A stretch of DNA of 64,000 bases from the NCBI RefSeq assembly GCF_007991515.1, contig NZ_BJYM01000007.1, positions 1 to 64,000 of the forward strand, in the 5' to 3' direction. The position numbers and the translations under genes were made by a program. The stretch is from Oceanobacillus sojae (GTDB taxonomy: Bacteria; Bacillota; Bacilli; Bacillales; Amphibacillaceae). Each line of letters starts with the position of its first letter. The first letter of the stretch is position 1. This document shows, piece after piece, positions 1-8,379 of the stretch. The notes below the pieces were generated by a model, which searched no databases, was not told where the DNA came from, and saw only the letters and a list, made by a program, of their open reading frames with translations.

Positions 1-9
1 CTGCGGAGG

Positions 10-66
10 CATACAGGATGTATGTCAGTTCGGTGCCTGAGACAAGACGTCGCGAACTTAACCGAA
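10..66 (+). repeat. Interspersed repeat, copy A (57 bp)
   Basis: This segment is repeated in the same orientation at 62224-62280, with about 53 of 57 positions identical by eye. It contains the short inverted repeat ATACA/TGTAT and the arms GTTCGGT/ACCGAAC, so it can fold. The sequence to about 110 looks like a diverged inverted copy of the part around 62085-62105 (GCCCAC...GTGTATTT). The element may start before the window. No transposase is nearby. Confidence 0.75.
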
Positions 67-125
67 CCTCCTTTCGTTTTGCACATGCCCACAGGAGTCT
101 CCGTGTATTTCTTCTGGAACTGGGA

Positions 126-150
126 CTGCGATTACTCGTCCCATCAAAAA
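126..150 (+). repeat. Short repeat sharing a 25-bp core with 50564-50588
   Basis: The core CTGCGATTACTCG followed by [T/C]CCCATCAAAAA occurs here and at 50564-50588; a shorter piece, CGATTACTCGCCC, is at 5941-5953. These look like parts of a scattered intergenic repeat family rather than coding sequence. The ORF open across 22-303 in this region has no ribosome binding site and is not credible. Confidence 0.6.
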
Positions 151-264
151 GCGTCGCTAAAATTAGCTTTATTTCTTTGTGAAAAAGTAAATAAAACATA
201 TTTCTTCTTAGATGGGAGCGACTTCCCGCAGCGGACATCTCCTTGGCTGGAACACCAGTATTTT

Positions 265-291
265 AAAGACCAAGTGATTTTCTTGGTCTTT
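265..291 (+). terminator. Hairpin, probable terminator of a gene before the window
   Basis: Perfect 10-bp stem AAAGACCAAG / CTTGGTCTTT with a 7-nt loop. The U-tract is short (TTTCTT), so efficiency is uncertain. From 292 to about 540 I see only AT-rich DNA with no supported gene. Confidence 0.5.
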
Positions 292-567
292 CTTAAACAG
301 TAATCTTCACAGTAAGAATAAATTTATTTAATAAAAACCAAATACTTTATCATGAATATACAATCTGCACATAAAATAAAGAAGGGGCAGTTCGCTTATG
401 GAGTATAGAGAATAGAAAAATAGTACAAGCTATAAGAGAAGTAAAAGAATGAATTTAACGAAACTAGGGAATTTATACTTGAAAAAAGTAAGAAAAGTTG
501 TTATGCTCAAAAGTTTCACTCTTTCAAGAAATAGCGTATACTATATATTAGGAAGGGAGATGCTATT

Positions 568-750
568 ATGTCTTTTTCTCGTGGACCCAAAGAACCGGTG
601 CCAGAGGTTGAAACGAGCGTATGGTCATGTACTAAAGAAGATTGTCAAGGATGGATGAGAGAATCATTTAGTTTCGAAGATGAACCGAGCTGCCCTTTAT
701 GTCAGTCCGAAATGGCAAAGGAAGTTCGTGTAATTCCTGAATTGAAGTAA
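568..750 (+). CDS. ydjO: Cold-inducible protein, YdjO family
   Basis: A 60-residue protein with two CxxC-type pairs (WSCTKEDCQGW near residues 19-27 and CPLCQ near 42-46), suggesting a small zinc ribbon. The pattern CTKEDCxGWxR followed by CPLC is that of Bacillus YdjO, which is described as cold-inducible and has no known biochemical role. The start is fixed by a strong AGGAAGGGAG site 9 bases upstream. It stands alone, with a terminator-like hairpin downstream and a TATACT -10 candidate at 537-542. Family assignment is good; function is unknown. Confidence 0.85.
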   Translation: MSFSRGPKEPVPEVETSVWSCTKEDCQGWMRESFSFEDEPSCPLCQSEMAKEVRVIPELK

Positions 751-934
751 ATAGTATCTCTATTATTTGCTGCTGGTGAAGCAAAACATAGCCAACGGGC
801 TTGATTTTCCCCGCTGAGCCATGTTTAGTTAATCAGTAAAAGAAGTGTCTGTTTTTTCCTTGACTATATTTAATACTTCTGTTTGATGTAATATGGTTAA
901 GATGGGGACTATGGACACTGCATGCTATTTAATG

Positions 935-968
935 AAGCTTCTGCATATTGATTGCAGAGGCTTTTTTT
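935..968 (+). terminator. Rho-independent terminator upstream of the ALDH gene
   Basis: Stem AAGCTTCTGCA / TGCAGAGGCTT (11 bp with one G-T pair), 7-nt loop, then a run of T. It separates ydjO from the aldehyde dehydrogenase. A weaker imperfect hairpin, AAACATAGCC...GCCATGTTT, lies just before it at about 785-827. Confidence 0.75.
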
Positions 969-1025
969 CTGTTTAATAAGGATTACAGATAGGAAAAGAC
1001 ATTAAAAAATAAATAGTTGAAATTA

Positions 1026-1055
1026 TTGTAAAAGTAGAATAATATTTGCTATACT
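1026..1055 (+). promoter_or_regulatory. SigA promoter of the aldehyde dehydrogenase gene
   Basis: -35 TTGTAA (1026-1031), 18-bp spacer and -10 TATACT (1050-1055) with an extended TGC immediately before it. Transcription would start near 1062, about 60 bases ahead of the coding region and upstream of the cre site. Confidence 0.65.
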
Positions 1056-1089
1056 AAGAGCACAAATTAATATTTGATTAACACTATAT

Positions 1090-1103
1090 TGTAATCGCTT
1101 ACA
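1090..1103 (+). promoter_or_regulatory. cre site (CcpA operator) before the ALDH gene
   Basis: TGTAATCGCTTACA fits the cre consensus TGWAANCGNTNWCA at all 14 positions. It lies downstream of the predicted promoter and three bases before the AAGGAGG ribosome binding site, a position expected to give a CcpA roadblock. The gene should therefore be repressed when glucose-type sugars are present. Confidence 0.85.
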
Positions 1104-1120
1104 CTAAGGAGGAGTTTTTA

Positions 1121-2641
1121 ATGAGGTATGCTAATCCGAATACAGAAGGTGCTATTGTAAACTATGAAAAACGTTATGATAATTATATCGGAGGAGAGTA
1201 CAGACCGCCGGTAAAAGGAAACTACTTTGAAAATACCACTCCGATTACAGGTGAAGTATTTTGTGAGCTGGCCCGTTCGACTAAGGAAGATGTCGATGCA
1301 GCTATTGATGCAGCTCACGAAGCGAAAGAAGCGTGGGGAAAAACATCTGTCGCAGAGCGTGCAGTTATTTTAAATCGTATTGCTGACCGGATGGAAGAGA
1401 ATCTTGAAAAATTAGCTGTAGCAGAAAGCTGGGAGAATGGTAAAGCTGTTCGTGAAACATTGGCAGCAGATATTCCATTGGCAATTGACCATTTCCGTTA
1501 TTTTGCCGGGGCTATTCGGGCACAGGAAGGAACCTTGAGTCAAATTGACAATGATACTGTCGCTTATCATTTTCATGAGCCGTTAGGTGTTGTCGGTCAA
1601 ATTATTCCTTGGAATTTCCCGATACTGATGGCAACTTGGAAGCTGGCGCCGGCATTGGCTGCCGGGAATTGTGTTGTGCTGAAGCCTGCTGAACAGACAC
1701 CTGCATCTATTCATGTTCTTCTCGATTTAATTAAAGACCTATTACCGGCTGGTGTACTGAATATTGTAAACGGTTTTGGTGTAGAAGCTGGAAAACCGCT
1801 TGCTGCAAACAGCCGTATTTCAAAAATTGCATTTACTGGAGAGACGACAACCGGTCGTCTTATTATGCAATATGCATCTGAAAATATTATTCCGGTAACA
1901 CTTGAACTGGGCGGAAAGTCCCCAAATATTTTCTTCGAAGATGTTTTAGATAAGGACGATAGCTTTGTAGATAAAGCAATTGAAGGAATGGTTATGTTTG
2001 CCTTGAATCAGGGAGAGGTGTGTACGTGTCCATCCCGCGCACTTGTTCATGAATCTATTTATGACCGCTTTATGGAAAAAGCGATTGAACGTGTCAAACA
2101 AATTAAAATTGGTCATCCGCTTGATACAGATACAATGATGGGAGCACAGGCCTCAGAAGAGCAGCATGAAAAAATTAAATCTTATTTGGATATTGGAAAG
2201 CAGGAAGGCGCAGAGGTTCTTGTCGGCGGAGATGTAAATCAGCTTGATGGAGAGCTGGCTTCGGGATATTATGTACAACCGACAATTTTCAAAGGTAATA
2301 ATAAGATGCGGATTTTCCAGGAAGAAATTTTTGGTCCGGTCTTATCAGTAACTACTTTTAAAGACAAAGAAGAGGCGCTGGAAATCGCAAATGATACACT
2401 TTATGGATTGGGTGCCGGCATTTGGACTCGTGATATGAATACAGCCTATCGTTTTGGCCGTGGTATTCAGGCTGGGCGTGTATGGACAAACTGTTATCAT
2501 CAATATCCTGCACACGCAGCGTTTGGCGGTTATAAGAAATCAGGAATCGGAAGAGAAAATCATTTAATGATGCTGGATCATTATCAGCAGACAAAAAACC
2601 TGCTGATCAGCTACAGTGAGGGTCCGGCCGGTTTATTCTAG
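1121..2641 (+). CDS. Acetaldehyde dehydrogenase, AldA/ExaC type
   Basis: A 506-residue NAD(P)-dependent aldehyde dehydrogenase. The N-terminus ([10 protein letters not shown], then YDNYIGGEY) is typical of the acetaldehyde dehydrogenase branch. Family landmarks are the [23 protein letters not shown] segment region, the catalytic-Glu motif [10 protein letters not shown], the catalytic Cys in [11 protein letters not shown], and EEIFGPVLS near the C-terminus. It should oxidise acetaldehyde or a similar short aldehyde to the acid in the cytoplasm. The start has an ideal AAGGAGG. A perfect cre site and an extended -10 promoter precede it, and a DUF779 gene follows, the usual partner of this subgroup. 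Exact substrate is inferred. Confidence 0.9.
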   Translation: MRYANPNTEGAIVNYEKRYDNYIGGEYRPPVKGNYFENTTPITGEVFCELARSTKEDVDAAIDAAHEAKEAWGKTSVAERAVILNRIADRMEENLEKLAVAESWENGKAVRETLAADIPLAIDHFRYFAGAIRAQEGTLSQIDNDTVAYHFHEPLGVVGQIIPWNFPILMATWKLAPALAAGNCVVLKPAEQTPASIHVLLDLIKDLLPAGVLNIVNGFGVEAGKPLAANSRISKIAFTGETTTGRLIMQYASENIIPVTLELGGKSPNIFFEDVLDKDDSFVDKAIEGMVMFALNQGEVCTCPSRALVHESIYDRFMEKAIERVKQIKIGHPLDTDTMMGAQASEEQHEKIKSYLDIGKQEGAEVLVGGDVNQLDGELASGYYVQPTIFKGNNKMRIFQEEIFGPVLSVTTFKDKEEALEIANDTLYGLGAGIWTRDMNTAYRFGRGIQAGRVWTNCYHQYPAHAAFGGYKKSGIGRENHLMMLDHYQQTKNLLISYSEGPAGLF

Positions 2642-2677
2642 GAGAAAGATATAAGTAAATTAACAGAGCTGCAGCAT

Positions 2678-2709
2678 TGGCAGGCATATGATTATACATA
2701 TGCCTGCCA
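2678..2709 (+). other. Perfect 13-bp intergenic hairpin between ALDH and DUF779
   Basis: TGGCAGGCATATG / CATATGCCTGCCA with a 6-nt loop and no following T-tract. It is therefore unlikely to be a simple terminator. It could be a processing or mRNA-stability element that lowers or protects expression of the downstream gene. Confidence 0.6.
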
Positions 2710-2768
2710 TGAAATTATAATCAGGTAACTACTCTTTCCGCAATTATTCTAATAAGGAGGTATTTTCC

Positions 2769-3137
2769 ATGGTAGACAGAGTTATTGCGACACAGGAAGC
2801 GCAGGAGCTGATGGAGAAGCTGAAAGATATTCATGGTCCGCTAATGTTCCATCAATCAGGAGGCTGCTGTGACGGGAGTTCGCCAATGTGCTATCCGCTA
2901 GGAGAATTTAGAACAGGTGATTCTGATGTCTTACTGGGAAATCTGCCAGGAGATATTCCGTTTTATATTTCCAAAGATCAATTTGAGTACTGGAAGCATA
3001 CACAGCTTATTATTGATGTTGTTAACGGAAGAGGTGGTATGTTTTCACTGGAGGGTCCAGAAGGAAAAAGGTTTTTAACCAGATCCAGAGTATTTTCGGA
3101 TGAGGAAAGAGAGGAATTAGATTCCAGCGTAATATAA
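2769..3137 (+). CDS. DUF779 family protein, partner of acetaldehyde dehydrogenase
   Basis: A 122-residue cytoplasmic protein with the family hallmark HQSGGCCDGSSPMC (residues about 28-41), rich in Cys and likely to bind metal or act in redox chemistry. DUF779 genes are regularly found next to AldA/ExaC-type dehydrogenases, as here (127 bases downstream, same strand). The biochemical role is not established. A strong AAGGAGG at about 2755-2761 supports the ATG. It probably shares the cre-controlled promoter at 1026, with the hairpin at 2678 between the two genes. Confidence 0.85.
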   Translation: MVDRVIATQEAQELMEKLKDIHGPLMFHQSGGCCDGSSPMCYPLGEFRTGDSDVLLGNLPGDIPFYISKDQFEYWKHTQLIIDVVNGRGGMFSLEGPEGKRFLTRSRVFSDEEREELDSSVI

Positions 3138-3153
3138 ATTAATTTTTTGACAA

Positions 3154-3183
3154 TTGAAATTTTTACTTGAATTTTCTTACTAT
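3154..3183 (+). promoter_or_regulatory. Putative SigA promoter of the IDEAL-domain gene
   Basis: -35 TTGAAA (3154-3159), 18-bp spacer, -10 TACTAT (3178-3183). A TTGACA also lies at 3147-3152 but its spacing to the same -10 is too long. Confidence 0.45.
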
Positions 3184-3242
3184 ATCCGATAAAATTAATT
3201 AACAGAAAATTTAGATGTATGTTCTAAACAGGGAGGGATAAG

Positions 3243-3695
3243 ATGGTTACTGTTAAAATGTTAAAGCCTTACTATGTAAAGACAGAAGAAAAGTATATTC
3301 GGATTATTTTAGCGTATCAGTACTTCTCAATTATTATGAATAAGAAAGTATATCAATTTATCCCTGTTAAATCGACAGAAGTACGCATCAACCGCAAAAC
3401 GAAGAAGATTGAAAATATCGATGATGTCTTTGCTTTCCAAAAAGGTAAGGAAGTATTAACTATTTCCATGTCCCAATTGGTTTCTATTCCAGGCTTTTTA
3501 GAGATGCTTCATCGAATTGCAGAATCTTATTATTTACCAGAAGACACTGAGGCTGTTTCAGATCAGCAGAGAGCTTTAGACCAACTGATATCAGAGCTGG
3601 AATATGAAAATGTGAGAAGATTAATTGATAAAGCGATTGACAACGGTGATAAAGAGGCTTTTTTAGAATTAACAAATACGCTAAATGATAAATAA
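3243..3695 (+). CDS. IDEAL-domain protein
   Basis: A 150-residue protein whose last third (ELEYENVRRLIDKAIDNG..., residues about 118-147) matches the short IDEAL domain found at the C-terminus of several Bacillus proteins. The N-terminal 85 residues are a compact beta-rich segment that I do not recognise. No signal peptide or membrane segment is visible. Start supported by GGGAGGG eight bases upstream; a likely own promoter is at 3154 and a terminator follows at 3719. The function of IDEAL proteins is generally unknown. Confidence 0.75.
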   Translation: MVTVKMLKPYYVKTEEKYIRIILAYQYFSIIMNKKVYQFIPVKSTEVRINRKTKKIENIDDVFAFQKGKEVLTISMSQLVSIPGFLEMLHRIAESYYLPEDTEAVSDQQRALDQLISELEYENVRRLIDKAIDNGDKEAFLELTNTLNDK

Positions 3696-3718
3696 AATCA
3701 CAGATATTTTAACATCAG

Positions 3719-3756
3719 CCATGTGGCAGACACTCTTTCTGCTGTATGGTTTTTTC
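3719..3756 (+). terminator. Terminator of the IDEAL-domain gene
   Basis: CCATGTGGCAGA pairs with TCTGCTGTATGG over 12 bp (three G-T pairs), 7-nt loop, followed by a run of T at 3750-3755. Confidence 0.7.
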
Positions 3757-3763
3757 TGCGGAA

Positions 3764-3797
3764 ATAAAAAGGGTTGAGCATTTATAAATGCTCAACC
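3764..3797 (-). terminator. Terminator of the pbp gene (minus strand)
   Basis: GGTTGAGCATTTA / TAAATGCTCAACC is a perfect palindrome at 3772-3797. On the minus strand it is followed by a T-tract (complement of AAAAAGGG). It lies between convergent genes. Confidence 0.8.
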
Positions 3798-3811
3798 TCT
3801 TAACAATAGCT

Positions 3812-5806
3812 TTAATCTTTAATATCAATTAAAATCTTTGTTGCTTTCTCAACTCCTGAACTGCGATCATGATTCTTGGTTCCTTCTACCATAATGGCAA
3901 TCATTAAATCCTGATCATCTGTCGGGTAGCCGACAAACCAGCTATTCTCATCACCGCTATCTTCACCAGTTAATTTTAATTCTGCTGTTCCTGTTTTACC
4001 AGAGATAGGGAAATCAGCTTCTTTAGCTGCTTTACCAGTTCCTTCTGTAACAACCTTGCTCAGAGATTCTTGAATCTCATCAGCTTGTTCTTCTGTAATC
4101 AAGCCTTCTTTCCAAACCTGACCAGTTTCTTCTTCTGTTAATAAAGTTGGTTGAATCATATCCCCTTTATTCAAAAAAGTTGAATAGGCAGTTGCAAGAT
4201 GCAGAGCACTCATTTCAATTTCACCTTGTCCATAGCTTGTATGTGCCAGTAGGTGTGTATCATCTAAGTCTCCTGAATTGGAAATAGTAGAATCTGTAAC
4301 TGGATAGGTGTATGGAAATTCCTCTCCAACTCCAAATTCATGCAGGCCTTCAACAAAAGCTTCTCCGCCCATTTCTACAGCTTTCATAGCAAAATAAATA
4401 TTATCTGAACGTATCAAGGCATCATCCAGATCAACAGGGCCATTAGAAGTTGATACGCGTGTTACATTATAATCTTCCCACTTCAGCCCTTCAATTTCAA
4501 TGCCTTCATCGTATACAATTGTACCGTTTTTTAATCCGATTGCACCAGTGATTGGTTTAATAACAGAGCCGGGAGCAAAGGTAGAAGAAAATCGATTCTG
4601 CATTGGCTGCAGCTCATTCTCTTCCATATCGCTCCAATAGTTTGAAGATGTTCCATAAAGGATATCATTCGGATCAAATGATGGACTGCTTACTAAAGCC
4701 AGTGTTTCTCCAGTTTTTGGATCAATAACAGCAGCATTGCCGGGATCTTCATCAAATCCCTGGAAAACTTTATCCTGAATATTAATATCAATTGTTACAG
4801 TAATATTTTGTCCGTCTTCTGCTTCTTTTTCAGCTAGAGTAACATTTTCTTCGCCTTCTTTTACAATTTGAATAGCTGCTCCTTTTTTACCGCGAAGCTC
4901 TTCTTCAAATAAACTTTCCAGTCCGCGTGCACCAATTCTGTCGGAAGAACTGTATTCTGTTGTATCGAGCTCTTCTAAATCTTCCGCATTGACTGAACGG
5001 AGATACCCTACCAGGTGGGCAGCTATTTCCCCCTCTGGATAAACTCTTCCAGTAATTTCCTGATAAGAAACCCCTTCGATTGCATTTAATTGCTGGACAG
5101 TATCTGAATTATCCGGAAGTATACTTTTCAGTGGTACAAATAAATCGTCCTCGACCCATTCTGCTTCAATACTTGAATTGACAGAGTCGACAGACATTCC
5201 AAGTAAACGGGCGATTTCTTCACGCTTTGCTTCATTGTCTCCTAATTCACTTGGGATAACTCCAAATTGATAGACAGTATCATTAATTGCAAGCGGTATT
5301 TGGTTTTTATCAAGAATCTCACCTCTGACTGGTTCATCAGGAGAAACATTAATTTTTCCGCCATCAGCAAGTTCCGGAAAGATAAAGCCGGGATCCCAAT
5401 TAATTAACCAGCTGTCTTCTTCATCTTCTTTTTCAACTAAGGTTAGTTCAGCCTGATAATCAAATGAAATTTCACCAGCTACCGTATTCATATTAACAGT
5501 GAAGGGGATAGTTGCTATTCCATCATCATACGCATTGGCAATCTCTCTTTCTTCTAATTCCTGCATATTAAATTCAATATCAGAAGCAGAAATATCTTCA
5601 TATAAATTCTTCAGGCGAATAAACGAATCTTCGTCACTATATGTATCTTTCGCTTCTTCAGAAAAAAGATTATATAGAGATTCATAGTCTCCTTCTTCTA
5701 TTGATTCTGCATATTGTTTTAGTGTATTCGTTGGGTCGGCTTGTTCTTCAGAGCACCCGGCTAACAGGGCAATAAAAAGAATCATCCATAAACTTTTTTT
5801 CCACAT
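3812..5806 (-). CDS. pbpC: Penicillin-binding protein 3-like lipoprotein (class B transpeptidase)
   Basis: A 664-residue peptidoglycan transpeptidase. It starts with a lipoprotein signal (MWKKSLWMILFIALLAGCS; Cys18 lipidated), followed by a MecA-type N-terminal NTF2-like domain (about 25-140), a dimerisation domain (about 155-310) and the transpeptidase domain. Active-site motifs are present: SVIK (Ser414, Lys417), SDN (467-469) and KTG (604-606). Architecture and length match B. subtilis PBP3 (PbpC), which is related to MecA/PBP2a proteins of low beta-lactam affinity. It is anchored on the outer membrane face. Whether it has low beta-lactam affinity here cannot be told from sequence. Single gene with its own terminator. 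Confidence 0.9.
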   Translation of the reverse strand: MWKKSLWMILFIALLAGCSEEQADPTNTLKQYAESIEEGDYESLYNLFSEEAKDTYSDEDSFIRLKNLYEDISASDIEFNMQELEEREIANAYDDGIATIPFTVNMNTVAGEISFDYQAELTLVEKEDEEDSWLINWDPGFIFPELADGGKINVSPDEPVRGEILDKNQIPLAINDTVYQFGVIPSELGDNEAKREEIARLLGMSVDSVNSSIEAEWVEDDLFVPLKSILPDNSDTVQQLNAIEGVSYQEITGRVYPEGEIAAHLVGYLRSVNAEDLEELDTTEYSSSDRIGARGLESLFEEELRGKKGAAIQIVKEGEENVTLAEKEAEDGQNITVTIDINIQDKVFQGFDEDPGNAAVIDPKTGETLALVSSPSFDPNDILYGTSSNYWSDMEENELQPMQNRFSSTFAPGSVIKPITGAIGLKNGTIVYDEGIEIEGLKWEDYNVTRVSTSNGPVDLDDALIRSDNIYFAMKAVEMGGEAFVEGLHEFGVGEEFPYTYPVTDSTISNSGDLDDTHLLAHTSYGQGEIEMSALHLATAYSTFLNKGDMIQPTLLTEEETGQVWKEGLITEEQADEIQESLSKVVTEGTGKAAKEADFPISGKTGTAELKLTGEDSGDENSWFVGYPTDDQDLMIAIMVEGTKNHDRSSGVEKATKILIDIKD

Positions 5807-6014
5807 TTTCTAACCCCCATTAAAAAATATCTCTTTACGTAAAAGTATAACATGTTCTGCATTATTAATAGAATGATAGATAGAAAGTCATAAAAAATTT
5901 AATAAATATATGTTTAAAAGATACTAACAGTTTTCAGCAGGCGATTACTCGCCCTTTTTAAACTTCCTCTATAGGTGTTATTTATCCAATTAGAAAATAG
6001 AAAGAGATTGTGTG

Positions 6015-6050
6015 AAAAAACGTCACGCTGTATATACCAGGTGACGTTTT
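6015..6050 (-). terminator. Terminator of the tagU-type gene (minus strand)
   Basis: AAAACGTCAC / GTGACGTTTT, perfect 10-bp stem with a 14-nt loop, followed on the minus strand by six T. The rest of 5807-6120 shows nothing else except a piece of repeat (CGATTACTCGCCC) at 5941-5953. Confidence 0.75.
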
Positions 6051-6120
6051 GTTTTCCAATCGGAATCAGTAGTCTGTTTACCTGAAGTCTGTTCACAGTC
6101 CTTCAGCAATGACTATTTCT

Positions 6121-7065
6121 TTATTTTTGTTCCATATGCTCAGTAATCGTTGAATTTATATGGTTGATTTCCTCCTCAGGTACAATATAGTACCAAACGC
6201 CATTAATGGTTTGACCATCTCCGGATATTTCCAGTGTCTCTACATTCTTTCTAGTTCCACTGTAGTCCTTGAATAATGTCTGCAGTCGCTTCATATCTAA
6301 ATCAGTTTGGACATTATTTCCTAAAATATCAAGGATATTACTGGCTTTGGTAATACTTGAAAAGCTGGCTGCTTCATCCATTGCAGCAACAATTACATCA
6401 CGTTGACGTTCATTTCTTCCCATATCTCCGCGGCTATCTTGTTTTCTCATACGGATATAAGAAAGAGCTTCTTCCCCATTCAAGTTAACATTTCCTTCAT
6501 TGAATTCATGTCCATCCTGAGAAAATGCTGTGCTGTTTTGAACAGTGACACCGCCAAGAGCATCAATACCTTGCTCAAAACCTTCCATATTCACACGAAT
6601 ATAAGAGTGAACCGGCAAATCAAATGCCTGCTCCACTGTTTCTACAGATAACTGCGTCCCGCCGAAAGCATATGCATGATTGATTTTATCCATTCCCCGG
6701 CCGGGAATATTTACGTAAGTATCACGTGGAATACTTAACATAACCATAGAATCTGTTTTAGGATTTAAGGAAAGCAAAATCATAGTGTCAGAACGGCCGG
6801 CATCACCATCACGTTCATCCACGCCGAGCAGCAGAATATTAACAGCATCTGAATCGTTATACAGACGGTTTATTTCATCTTTCCGTCCCGGGTCATTATC
6901 TCTTTCTAATGGATTATGCATTGATTCTACTACTTTACCAACCTGGCTCCAAACAAAGAAAGCCCCGCCGCCAATAACTAAAACAAAAAATAGGATTATT
7001 CCACCAACAATAAATGGCCATTTCTTTCTCTTTTTGCGAATTTTATTATCTACTCTAGATACCAA
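6121..7065 (-). CDS. tagU: LytR-CpsA-Psr (LCP) family cell-wall teichoic acid ligase
   Basis: A 314-residue membrane-anchored protein: short basic cytoplasmic tail, one transmembrane helix (about 16-38), then the extracytoplasmic LCP domain. Family landmarks are NILLLGVDER, GRSDTMILLSLNP, MLSIPRDTYVNIP, KINHAYAFGG and the Arg-rich EALSYIRMRKQDSRGDMGRNERQRDV. LCP enzymes transfer anionic polymers such as wall teichoic acid to peptidoglycan. Position beside yvyE-degSU matches TagU (LytR) of B. subtilis. The start codon is TTG, fixed by an AGAGGAGA site at 7071-7078. B. subtilis has paralogues, so the exact member is inferred from synteny. Confidence 0.88.
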   Translation of the reverse strand: MVSRVDNKIRKKRKKWPFIVGGIILFFVLVIGGGAFFVWSQVGKVVESMHNPLERDNDPGRKDEINRLYNDSDAVNILLLGVDERDGDAGRSDTMILLSLNPKTDSMVMLSIPRDTYVNIPGRGMDKINHAYAFGGTQLSVETVEQAFDLPVHSYIRVNMEGFEQGIDALGGVTVQNSTAFSQDGHEFNEGNVNLNGEEALSYIRMRKQDSRGDMGRNERQRDVIVAAMDEAASFSSITKASNILDILGNNVQTDLDMKRLQTLFKDYSGTRKNVETLEISGDGQTINGVWYYIVPEEEINHINSTITEHMEQK

Positions 7066-7453
7066 AATATTCTCCTCTATTCTTTCCTCGATTTAAAAAA
7101 TTTTTACTAATTGTCAGGAAAAATAAATCTGTAATAAATTATATCGAAATTTGGATTAATCGTCTATGTTTTAAACAAATTTTGTAGGTAGTTTTTCTCT
7201 ATAATGAAGAAATAAACAAAAGAAATTAAAAGAATATATTACATTTATTGTTTAAAAAAACATGAAATTAAGAGTAAATTAACTGCCAATCTATTAAAAT
7301 TAAAAAAATTATCAAAAAAAGTAGACAATATGGTTTTTTTTTTATAGAATTACGTTTAATGAGAAAATTCATCTTAGAACACAGTATTCGACATTTACAT
7401 ATTATGGTAAAGGTTGACAGCTTCAAGAAAAATTATTCAAAGGCGGTAGATGA

Positions 7454-7609
7454 ATGGGCAGGGAGCAAGAACAGTATCAAAAGATTCTAAAAAGAGTCAT
7501 TCACGATACGGAAAATCAAAAATTAAATTCAATGGATGAAATAGTTCAATTACTAGTTAAAGAACTGTCATTGAACACGAACGTAAAGAAATCTATTAAA
7601 TCATTTTAA
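7454..7609 (+). CDS. Small unrecognised protein (51 aa)
   Basis: ATG at 7454 opens a 51-residue frame beginning MGREQEQYQK and ending KSIKSF. It is rich in charged residues with hydrophobic spacing (ILKRVIH, IVQLLVKEL) consistent with two short amphipathic helices. An AGGCGG site lies seven bases upstream, and a strong terminator follows the stop after six bases, which together support a real gene. A TTGACA at 7414-7419 lacks a good -10. Upstream, 7066-7453 is very AT-rich divergent intergenic DNA with no other gene. I do not recognise the family. Confidence 0.55.
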   Translation: MGREQEQYQKILKRVIHDTENQKLNSMDEIVQLLVKELSLNTNVKKSIKSF

Positions 7610-7615
7610 TTTAAA

Positions 7616-7655
7616 AGGCTCTGTCAGATTACCGTAATCTGACAGAGCCTCTTTG
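7616..7655 (+). terminator. Strong terminator between the small ORF and yvyE
   Basis: A perfect 16-bp stem (7616-7631 / 7635-7650, arm AGGCTCTGTCAGATTA) with a 3-nt loop, then CTTTG. T-tract is short on plus; on the minus strand the arm is followed by TTTTAAAT, so it may also serve yvyE. Confidence 0.75.
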
Positions 7656-7728
7656 TATGCCGGGAAATAATAGAATCAGTCCTTTCCGGATAATTATTTA
7701 TTGATAAATAGCTGCATTTTGCTCTTGG

Positions 7729-8379
7729 TTAAGAAGGAGTATCATTAACATCAATTTCAACATATTTTTGATCCAGTAATTCGATCGTCACCTGTGCATT
7801 TGTCATTTCGATTATCCACTTTTTAAAAGTATCTGTTTCTTCTGTTTTCACATAAATAATAAATGCCACATTTTCAAGGTAATGAATATTTTCTAAAATA
7901 TATTTTGATTGCTGTCGGACTTCATTTTCCAGCTTGCCCAGCAGGGGATATTCGACAGTAACCGAAACTCCCTGCATCAGTTCGCGGCGGACGATTCCAG
8001 TTGTTTTGATACCTTGCGTAGTTGCTGATCCATATGCGCGGATAAGACCGCCTGCTCCCAGCTTTATACCTCCAAAGTATCTTGTCACGACAACTGCAGT
8101 ATCTTTCAAACCTTTTTTCTTCAATACTTCTAAAATAGGTACACCGGCAGTTCCGCTTGGTTCTCCGTCGTCATTTGCTTTTTGTATATGATCTGTTTCA
8201 CCTATAATATATGCAGAACAATTATGTGTAGCATCCCGGTGTTCTTTTTTTATGGATTGGATAAATTCCTGAGCCTCTTCCTCTGATTCGACACGTTTAA
8301 CATTTGCTATAAAACGTGATTTTTGAATTGTTATTTCGTCTGCACCCTGGTGTTTTACAGTATAATAAGCTGATAGCAT
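7729..8379 (-). CDS. yvyE: YigZ/IMPACT family protein YvyE
   Basis: A 216-residue cytoplasmic protein. The N-terminal UPF0029/Impact domain shows KSRFIANVKRV, HNCSAYIIG, NDDGEPSGTAGVPIL and VVTRYFGGIKLGAGGLIRAYG; the C-terminal ferredoxin-like domain covers about 135-210. The family is linked to translation regulation in eukaryotes (IMPACT); the bacterial role is not settled. The true start is the ATG at 8379 with TTGAGGTGAA directly upstream; the frame is open for 34 further codons but that extension has no ribosome site. Position between tagU and degS matches B. subtilis. Confidence 0.9.
   Translation of the reverse strand: MLSAYYTVKHQGADEITIQKSRFIANVKRVESEEEAQEFIQSIKKEHRDATHNCSAYIIGETDHIQKANDDGEPSGTAGVPILEVLKKKGLKDTAVVVTRYFGGIKLGAGGLIRAYGSATTQGIKTTGIVRRELMQGVSVTVEYPLLGKLENEVRQQSKYILENIHYLENVAFIIYVKTEETDTFKKWIIEMTNAQVTIELLDQKYVEIDVNDTPS

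Noticed and set aside
22..303. 93-codon open frame at the window start
   Set aside because: It runs through repeat sequence shared with 62224-62280 and 50564-50588 and a terminator hairpin, has no ribosome site, and resembles no protein.
449..658. 69-codon frame overlapping ydjO
   Set aside because: It has a weak start context and overlaps ydjO in another frame; YdjO is clearly the real product.
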